Source: DATHTC01 sp050262775
GTDB lineage: Bacteria > Actinomycetota > Thermoleophilia > Gaiellales > Gaiellaceae
NCBI GenBank assembly: GCA_050262775.1
Contig: JBLNEO010000156.1
Coordinates: 42,144 to 106,143, forward strand
Reading direction: 5' to 3'
Length of the DNA: 64,000 bases
Below, one piece after another: positions 56,689 through 62,712 of this stretch. The position numbers and the translations under genes were made by a program. Below the pieces are notes generated by a model. It ran no database searches. It was not told the origin of the DNA and saw nothing but the letters and a program-made list of their open reading frames with translations. Each line of letters starts with the position of its first letter. The stretch's first letter is position 1.

Positions 56689-57428
56689 TCGGCGTCGACG
56701 AGGAAGCGGATCTCCGCGAGCTCCTCGAACCCGAGCCCGCGCAGGATCGGCCGCGACAGCACGCTCGCCCGCGTGACCACCGTCGGCGTGCCGCGCGCCG
56801 CCGCCTCCGCCCGGCGGAACGCCACGAGCGCGCGGTACGCGCCGCGGCCGCGCGCCCACGGCAGCACGGAGCCGGAGTGGAGGATCGCGCCCTCGGGCGT
56901 GAACGTGGCGGTGGCGGCGCCCGCGGGCTCGTCGTCGACCCAGGCGACGTAGCGGACGAAGCTCGTGTCGGCGAGCTGCGCCGCACCCTCGCGGTCGATC
57001 CGGTCGAGCTCCTCGGAGAGCCGGTCGAGCCGGTCGAACACCTCGTGCGTGATCCGGACGTGCGTCTTGAAGTCGTCGAGGCTCTCCACCCGGGTGACGC
57101 GGACGCCGGGAACCGTGCCGAGCTCGCCGCGCAACGCCATCGCCGCCGCGCGACGCGACTCGTCCTCGCGCAGGCCGAGCTCGAGCAGCCGCTCGAGCAG
57201 GTCGCCCGGCGTCGACGTCGTCGCCACCTCCCACGTGGTGGTGCGGCCCGGCGCGCGCCCGCGGACCTCTGCGAGCGCCTCGGCGACATCGCCGAGGCGG
57301 ATGCGCTGCACGGTCGCCTCGCGCGGCCCCACGAAGAGGACGAAGCGCGGGTCGTCGACGAGCTGCTCGTCGGCCGCGACGGGGTCGTGCAGCGCCGGCG
57401 CCTCCGCCAGCCGGAGCGCGTCGTTCAT
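56685..57428 (-). CDS. GNAT family acyltransferase
   Basis: A 247-residue protein starting at ATG 57428 (ATGA). The C-terminal half has the acetyl-CoA motif A region: GAILHSGSVLPWARGRGAYR, with RGRGAY fitting the R/QxxGxG/A loop, then a helix and VVTRASVLSRPILRGLGFEE (motif B, with LGF). The N-terminal 90 residues (VLFVGPREATVQRIRLGDVA, GDLLERLLELGL) form a second, degenerate GNAT-like half. It probably acylates an amino sugar or a protein; being embedded between a GT2 and an initiating transferase favours a sugar. Confidence 0.8.
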   Translation of the reverse strand: MNDALRLAEAPALHDPVAADEQLVDDPRFVLFVGPREATVQRIRLGDVAEALAEVRGRAPGRTTTWEVATTSTPGDLLERLLELGLREDESRRAAAMALRGELGTVPGVRVTRVESLDDFKTHVRITHEVFDRLDRLSEELDRIDREGAAQLADTSFVRYVAWVDDEPAGAATATFTPEGAILHSGSVLPWARGRGAYRALVAFRRAEAAARGTPTVVTRASVLSRPILRGLGFEELAEIRFLVDAE

Positions 57429-58000
57429 CGCCAGCCCCCCGTCGCGCCCTTGTAGGTGCCGGAGAACAGCGCGAGCGGCGTCCGCAGCAGGATCCGCAGG
57501 TCGACGAGCGGCGAGCGGTGCTCCACGTACCAGACGTCGAGCTCGATCCGCTCGTCCCACGGCAGCGCCGCCCGTCCGTGGATCTGCGCCCACCCGGTCA
57601 GCCCGGGCTTCACCTCCAGGCGTCGGCGCTGGCGCGGGGAGTACCGCTCGACCTGGTAGGCGAGGGTCGGCCGCGGGCCGATCAGCGACATGTCGCCGCG
57701 GAGCACGTTCAGGAGCTGGGGCAGCTCGTCGAGCGACAGCTTCCGGAGCACGCGGCCGACGCGGGTGATGCGCGGGTCGCCGCGGTCCACCGCGTAGCCC
57801 GCGCCCGTCCGCTCGGCGCCCACCACCATGGTGCGCAGCTTCAGGAGCTCGAAGGGCGCGCCGTCACGGCCGACGCGCTCCTGCCGGTAGAGGACCGGCC
57901 CGCCGTCCTCGAGCTTGATCGCGAGCGCCGACGCGGCGAGGAGCGGCGACGAGACGACGAGCCCCGCGCCGGCGAGCGCGACGTCGGCCACGCGGTTCAG
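57425..58000 (-). CDS. Short polyprenyl-phosphate sugar-1-phosphate transferase (PglC/EpsL type), CTG start proposed
   Basis: 191 residues if it starts at CTG 58000, which overlaps the upstream stop as CTGA and gives LNRVADVALAGAG, the usual N-terminus of this family (xKRxxDxxLA). GTG 57991 is the standard alternative (188 residues). One re-entrant helix (about 7-28), then GGPVLYRQERVGRDG, LLKLRTM, LDELPQLLNVLRGDMSLIGPRP, VKPGLTGWAQIHGR and ELDVWYVEHRS. This is the minimal monotopic phosphoglycosyl transferase, without the four N-terminal helices of the enzyme at 28566. It starts a separate lipid-linked glycan. Confidence 0.92.
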   Translation of the reverse strand: MNRVADVALAGAGLVVSSPLLAASALAIKLEDGGPVLYRQERVGRDGAPFELLKLRTMVVGAERTGAGYAVDRGDPRITRVGRVLRKLSLDELPQLLNVLRGDMSLIGPRPTLAYQVERYSPRQRRRLEVKPGLTGWAQIHGRAALPWDERIELDVWYVEHRSPLVDLRILLRTPLALFSGTYKGATGGWR

Positions 58001-59088
58001 CGCGTCCCCTCCGCGGCCTGCCACGTCGCGGGGACGCCGCGCCGGAGGTAGTTGACGAGCGCCACGACGGTCGCCCACGTCACGAGCGCGTAGTAGCGCG
58101 GGAGGCCGGGGCGCGCGGCGGCGAACGCGAGGAACGCCACCTGCACGGCGAGCGCGAGCGCGTAGACCGCTCCCGCCCCGAGGAGCGCGACGTTCGCGCC
58201 GAGCAGGACGAGGTGGAGGATCCCGCTGCCGTACCGGAGGACGCGGTGCGACACCACCTCGCCGAGGTACACGGGCGGCAGCCCGCGCAGCATCCGGCCG
58301 CGCAGCGTGATCAGCCAGCAGTGCTCGAACATCCGCACCTTGCGCCGGTACTCGGTCTCGATGTCGGGCGTCGGCTTCTCGTACGCGAGCGCCGCCGGCT
58401 CGAACACCGCGCGCCTCCCGCGCTGCACCATCAGGTACGGGAAGGAGAGGTCGTGGCCGAAGCGCGGGTCGACGTCGACGTAGTCGGAGCGGCGGACGGC
58501 GTAGATCGAGCCGTTGCCGCCGGTGACGGAGTGCAGGCGCGACTCGCTCTCGCGGAGCCAGAGCTCGTAGCGCCAGTACGCGCCCTCCCGGTTGGTGCCG
58601 TCGGCGCGCTGGAGGACGAGCTTCCCGCAGACGTACGCGACCGCCGGGTCGGCGAAGTTGCGGACGAGCTGCCGCAGTGCATCGGGCGCCCACGTCGCGT
58701 TCGCGTCGGAGAACGCGACGATCTCCCCCTCGGTCTCCGCCACCGCGCGGTTCTGCGCGGCCACCTTCCCCCCGCGCGGGTTGCGGATCACGCGCGCCCC
58801 CGCGGCCGCCGCCAGCTCCTCCGTCCGGTCGGTCGACGCGTCGGAGGTGACGACGACGTCCAGCTTGTCGGCCGGGTAGTCGAGCGCGCGGAGGTTCTCG
58901 ATCCGCCGCGCGATCACCGGCTCCTCGTCGTGCGCGGCGACGATCACCGTCACCGTCGGCTCGACGTCGGCCGCCTCGACGCGCCGGCCGCGGACGCGGG
59001 CAAGCGCCGCAGCGGCGGCCGGATACGCGACGTGCGTCCACGCGAGGGCGGCGGCCGAGCCCCAGAAGAGCGTCTTCGCGACGGGCAT
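57997..59088 (-). CDS. Membrane GT2 glycosyltransferase (processive/hyaluronan-synthase-like topology)
   Basis: A 363-residue protein starting at ATG 59088, 7 nt after a TAGCAT box. An N-terminal helix (about 6-26) precedes the GT-A domain: VTVIVAAHDEEPVI (about 48-61), VVTSDASTDRTEE, GGKVAAQNRAV and FSDANATWAPDAL (D-A-N in place of DxD). EKPTPDIETEYRRKVRMFEH follows, with the RxxEHCW variant of QxxRW. Three C-terminal helices end the protein. The layout fits a membrane GT2 that polymerises or extrudes a chain, or adds a single sugar at the membrane. It starts the operon with the PglC-like, GNAT and GT2 genes. Confidence 0.88.
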   Translation of the reverse strand: MPVAKTLFWGSAAALAWTHVAYPAAAAALARVRGRRVEAADVEPTVTVIVAAHDEEPVIARRIENLRALDYPADKLDVVVTSDASTDRTEELAAAAGARVIRNPRGGKVAAQNRAVAETEGEIVAFSDANATWAPDALRQLVRNFADPAVAYVCGKLVLQRADGTNREGAYWRYELWLRESESRLHSVTGGNGSIYAVRRSDYVDVDPRFGHDLSFPYLMVQRGRRAVFEPAALAYEKPTPDIETEYRRKVRMFEHCWLITLRGRMLRGLPPVYLGEVVSHRVLRYGSGILHLVLLGANVALLGAGAVYALALAVQVAFLAFAAARPGLPRYYALVTWATVVALVNYLRRGVPATWQAAEGTR

Positions 59089-59095
59089 CGAGCGG

Positions 59096-59101
59096 ATGCT
59101 A
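59096..59101 (-). promoter_or_regulatory. -10-like box, leaderless start
   Basis: TAGCAT on the minus strand, 7 nt from ATG 59088. Together with the plus-strand box at 59111 it fills a 34-base gap between two divergent genes. Confidence 0.55.
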
Positions 59102-59110
59102 CGTCCCCGG

Positions 59111-59116
59111 TACGCT
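59111..59116 (+). promoter_or_regulatory. -10-like box, leaderless start
   Basis: TACGCT, 6 nt before GTG 59123. No room remains for a ribosome site. Confidence 0.55.
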
Positions 59117-59122
59117 CGCGCC

Positions 59123-60286
59123 GTGGAGCTTCGGGCGCACCGCGCGTGGGCCGTGGCCGCCGCCGTCGCGCTCGCGGCCGCCCTCGCCGTCGGCGCGGCC
59201 AAGGCGGCCGCCCGCGTCACCGACGACCCGGTCGTCTGGGGGCTCGCCGGGTGGGTGATCCCCGGCGACTACGGCGTCTTCCTCGGCGCCGGTCACGCCG
59301 TGCTCGACGGCGAGAGCCCGTACCCGTCGGGCGAGCTCGCGCCGCCGCCGGCCGCGTACTACGTCTACCCCCCGCCCCTCGCGCTCGCGATGACCCCGTT
59401 CGCGGCGGTCGACGACCCGGTCACGGCGAGCATCTGGACGCTGCTCGGGATCGGCGCCGTCGTCCTCGGCCTGCTCGTGCTCGGCGTCCGCGACTGGCGC
59501 TGCCACGCGCTCGTCCTCCTCTACCCGGGAACCCGCGAGGCGCTCGAGTACGGCGCGATCGGCACCTTCCTGCTCCTGCTCGTGGCCCTCGCCTGGCGCT
59601 ACCGCGACCGTGCCGGCGCCGCGGCGGCCGCGACGGCGGGCGCCGTCGTGCTGAAGCTGTTCCTCTGGCCGCTCCTCGTCTGGCACGTCCTCACGGGACG
59701 CGTCCGCACGGCGCTGGCCGCGGCCGTCGGCGCCGCCGCGCTGGCACTCGCCTCCTGGGCGGTGATCGGCTTCCGCGGGCTCACGGACTACCCGCGCGTG
59801 CTGGGGAAGCTGACCGACCTCGAGGCCGCGGAGACCTACTCGCTGTTCGCGCTCGGCCGCGCGCTCGGGCTGCCGGAGGCCGCGGCGCAGGCGCTCGCCG
59901 TCGCGGTGGGGGCGGCGCTCCTCGCCGCCGCGGCGATGGCGGCGCGACGGCGCTCCGAGGCCGGTGACGCCAGGGCGCTCGTGCTCACGCTCGCGGGCGC
60001 CTTCGCGCTGACGCCGATCCTGTGGCAGCACTACCTCGTCCTGCTCGCGCTGCCGGTCGCGCTCGCGCGGCGCACGCTCTCGCCGCTGTGGTTCCTGCCG
60101 CTCGTCGGGATCGTGTTCGAGGCGCTCGGCTGGTACGGCGGCTGGGTGTACGGCGACGTGCCGACGCTGCTCAGCGTGCTCGGGACGATCGCGGTCGTCG
60201 TCGCCGCGTCGCTCGCGGCGCTCGGCGGCATGACCGCCGAGGCGCTCAGGCCCCGGCCGCGGCGGCCGGTGCGCGCGTCGCGCTGA
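59123..60286 (+). CDS. GT87-like (DUF2029) membrane glycosyltransferase
   Basis: A 387-residue protein from GTG 59123, which lies 6 nt after a TACGCT box. A first helix is followed by PGDYGVFLGAGHAVLDGESP, with the Asp in the first outer loop, then YYVYPPPLALAMTPF (the YPP motif). About nine helices follow, with LLYPGTREALEYGAIG, KLFLWPLLVWHVL and TDYPRVLGKLTDLE. It is a clear paralogue of the enzyme at 44305-45429, so the two may add the same sugar in different linkages. Its last 41 bases overlap the convergent GT4 gene. Confidence 0.87.
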   Translation: MELRAHRAWAVAAAVALAAALAVGAAKAAARVTDDPVVWGLAGWVIPGDYGVFLGAGHAVLDGESPYPSGELAPPPAAYYVYPPPLALAMTPFAAVDDPVTASIWTLLGIGAVVLGLLVLGVRDWRCHALVLLYPGTREALEYGAIGTFLLLLVALAWRYRDRAGAAAAATAGAVVLKLFLWPLLVWHVLTGRVRTALAAAVGAAALALASWAVIGFRGLTDYPRVLGKLTDLEAAETYSLFALGRALGLPEAAAQALAVAVGAALLAAAAMAARRRSEAGDARALVLTLAGAFALTPILWQHYLVLLALPVALARRTLSPLWFLPLVGIVFEALGWYGGWVYGDVPTLLSVLGTIAVVVAASLAALGGMTAEALRPRPRRPVRASR

Positions 60287-61490
60287 GCTCGCGCAGGAGC
60301 GCGCGGTAGCGGCCGATCGCGACGCTCCGGTCGGCCTCCGCGACGACGTACTCCCGCCCGCGGGCGCCCATCGCCGCGAGCCGGTCCCGGTCCTCGCGCA
60401 GCTCGCGGATCGTCCGCGCGAGCAGCTCGGGTCGGCCCGGCGGGATCACGACGCCGCACTCGGCGGCCCGGACGACGTGCGCCGTCTCGCTCTCCTCGTC
60501 GGCGCCGACGATCACGGGGCGGCCCGCGGCGAGGATCCCGTACAGCCGGCTCGGGACGACGTAGCCCGACAGGCCGCGGCCGAGTCCGACGAAGTGGACG
60601 TCGGCCGACGACAGCGACTGCGCGAGCACCTCGCGCGGCTGGTACGGCTTGAACGAGACGGCGTCCGCCTCGAGCCGCCGCGCGAGCTTCACCGTCTCCG
60701 CGTGCTGCGCGCCGAAGCCGACGATCAGGATCCGCAGGTCGTCGAGCTCGCGGAGGAACGTCGACGCGCGCACGAGGTTGTCGAGGTTCTGGGCATGGCC
60801 GACGTTCCCCGAGTGCATGACGACGAAGCGGTCGACGAGCCCCTTCTCCCGCGCCCACGGGTTGTCGCGCGGTTGCGGCGTGATCGCCGTCGTGTCGACC
60901 CAGTTCGGGATCACCGCGAGCCGCTCGGGCGGCGTCCCCTTCTCCTCGAGGCGCCGGCGCATCGTCTCGCCGATCGCGACGACGCGGTCGGCACGGCGCA
61001 GGTAGAGGCCCACGAGCGAGCGCAGCAACCCGACGGCGACCGGGTTCTCGAGGCGCTTCAGCTCGACGGCGATCTCCGGGAAGACGTCCATCGAGATGAC
61101 GAGGAGCGGCGCGTCGAAGCGGCGCGCCGCGGCGAGCGCGACGTCGCCGACCATCGGCGGATCGGTCATGCAGAGGACGACGTCCGGGCGCGGCCCACGG
61201 AGCGCCGTCGCGAGCGAGCTCGCGAGGTACGTCGCGTAGTTGGCGCCGCGGTGGACGAGCTGCGACCGGTCGTAGGCGGTCGAGGAGACGCGCTCGATGC
61301 GGACGCCGTTGTGGTCGAGCTCGCGCGGCAGGTCCTCGCGGCCGCGGACGAGGCCGGTGACGACGCGCACCTCGAACTCGTCGGCGAGCGCCTCGCAGAG
61401 CTCCGTGAGCAGGTTCGCCGTCGCCTCGACGCCCGGCCAGTAGTACTGGTTGAGGACGAGGAGCCTCGGCTTCGCGGCGGCGTCGGTCAC
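60246..61490 (-). CDS. GT4 family glycosyltransferase (WbuB-like)
   Basis: A 414-residue GT-B enzyme starting at GTG 61490, 8 nt after a TACCGT box. PRLLVLNQYYWPGVEATANL opens it, a WbuB/WcaI-like N-terminus. VVLCMTDPPMVG (about 97-108), VISMDVFPEIAVEL and VIPNWVDTTAI follow. The donor site is YVVPSRLYGILAAGRPVIVG, where the usual EX7E is replaced by P-S-R-x-Y-x-x-x-A-A-G-R-P as in the WbuB group. It is cytoplasmic. WbuB-type enzymes transfer fucosamine-like or related sugars, which could fit the GDP-fucose branch, but this is only suggestive. Confidence 0.88.
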   Translation of the reverse strand: MTDAAAKPRLLVLNQYYWPGVEATANLLTELCEALADEFEVRVVTGLVRGREDLPRELDHNGVRIERVSSTAYDRSQLVHRGANYATYLASSLATALRGPRPDVVLCMTDPPMVGDVALAAARRFDAPLLVISMDVFPEIAVELKRLENPVAVGLLRSLVGLYLRRADRVVAIGETMRRRLEEKGTPPERLAVIPNWVDTTAITPQPRDNPWAREKGLVDRFVVMHSGNVGHAQNLDNLVRASTFLRELDDLRILIVGFGAQHAETVKLARRLEADAVSFKPYQPREVLAQSLSSADVHFVGLGRGLSGYVVPSRLYGILAAGRPVIVGADEESETAHVVRAAECGVVIPPGRPELLARTIRELREDRDRLAAMGARGREYVVAEADRSVAIGRYRALLRELSATRAPAAAAGA

Positions 61491-61498
61491 GGCGGCGA

Positions 61499-61508
61499 AC
61501 GGTAACGT
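61499..61508. promoter_or_regulatory. Overlapping divergent -10 boxes for two leaderless genes
   Basis: ACGGTAACGT contains TACCGT on the minus strand (61499-61504) and TAACGT on the plus strand (61503-61508), sharing the central TA. The starts are GTG 61490 (8 nt away) and GTG 61516 (7 nt away). Only 25 bases separate the genes. Confidence 0.65.
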
Positions 61509-61515
61509 CTCGCCC

Positions 61516-62712
61516 GTGCCGGACCGGCCGCTCTCGATCCTCGTGGCGGCGCCCGCGTACTGGCCGGCGGCGGCGTTCGGCGGGCCGATCCCGGTGATGC
61601 GCGAGCTGGTGCGGCGGCTGGTCGAGCGCGGCCACCGCGTGGACGTGGTGACGACGACGCTCGTCGACCTGCACCGACGGCCCGCGGCGCGCTCGTCCAC
61701 GGCGCTCGTCGACGGCGCGACCGTGCACTACGTCGGCACGCCGCTCGCCTACCGCTGGATGGGGATCACGCCGACCCTGCCGCTTGCGCTCGCGCGGCTG
61801 CCGAAGCCCGACGTGGCGCACGTGTTCGGCTTCCGCGACCCGGTGTCGACCGGCACGGCGCTGTGGTGCCGCGCGCGGGGGATCCCGTACGTGCTCGAGC
61901 CGCTCGGGATGTTCCGGCCGCGGCTGCGCAAGCTGCGCCTGAAGGAGGCGTTCGACCGCGGGCTCGGACGGCCGGTCGCGCGCGGCGCCGAGGCGGTGCT
62001 GACGGCATCCGCCCGCGAGCGCGCGGACGTGCTCGCCTTCGGGCTCGACCCGGCGCGCGTGCTCGTCCGCGGCAACGGCTTCCCGGAGCCGCCGTCGCCT
62101 CCGCCGGACGGAGCCGCCGCGCGCGCGGCGCTCGGGATCCCCGGCGATGCGCCGACGGCGCTCTACGTCGGCCGGATCGCCGACGGCAAGGGGATCGAGC
62201 TGCTCGTCGAGGCGGCACGACGGACGCCCGACGCGCACGGCGTCGTCGTCGGGCCCGACGACCGGCATGCGGCCACCGAGCGGCTCCGGCTGGCGCGGGC
62301 CGAGCCGGGCCTCGCCGCGCGTCTCCACGTGCTCCCGCCGACGGACGGGCCGCCGTGGCACCTCTACGCCGCCGCCGACGTGCTCGTGCTGGCGTCCGCC
62401 GGCGAGAGCTTCGGGATGGCGGCCGCCGAGGCCGCGGCCTCCGGCACGCCGGTCGTCGTCTCCGACCGCTGCGGCGTCTCCGACCGGTTCGAGGAGGGCG
62501 AGGCGCTCGTCGTCCCCTACGAGCCGGAGCCCGTCGTCGAGCAGGTTCGCGACCTCCTCGCCGACCCGGCGCTGCGCGAGCAGCTCGCGACGGGCGCCGC
62601 CGAGGCCGCGAGACGCAACGCGTGGAGCGCCGTGGCCGACCGGCAGGAGGCGATCTACCGCGCCGCGGCTGCGCGCACGGTCTCGACGAAGCTCTCGATG
62701 CTCGGCTCGTAG
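61516..62712 (+). CDS. GT4 family glycosyltransferase
   Basis: A 398-residue GT-B enzyme from GTG 61516, 7 nt after a TAACGT box. LSILVAAPAYWPAAAFGGP opens the protein, with the donor-loop FGGP. VAHVFGFRDPVSTG and YVLEPLGMFRPRLRK form the acceptor side. TALYVGRIADGKGIELLVEA starts the donor half, and the EX7E motif is ESFGMAAAE, followed by GTPVVVSDRCGVSD. The AYWPAAAFGG N-terminus is common among GT4 enzymes of the WcaL/amylovoran-like kind. The last 58 bases overlap the convergent GT4 gene. Confidence 0.9.
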   Translation: MPDRPLSILVAAPAYWPAAAFGGPIPVMRELVRRLVERGHRVDVVTTTLVDLHRRPAARSSTALVDGATVHYVGTPLAYRWMGITPTLPLALARLPKPDVAHVFGFRDPVSTGTALWCRARGIPYVLEPLGMFRPRLRKLRLKEAFDRGLGRPVARGAEAVLTASARERADVLAFGLDPARVLVRGNGFPEPPSPPPDGAAARAALGIPGDAPTALYVGRIADGKGIELLVEAARRTPDAHGVVVGPDDRHAATERLRLARAEPGLAARLHVLPPTDGPPWHLYAAADVLVLASAGESFGMAAAEAAASGTPVVVSDRCGVSDRFEEGEALVVPYEPEPVVEQVRDLLADPALREQLATGAAEAARRNAWSAVADRQEAIYRAAAARTVSTKLSMLGS

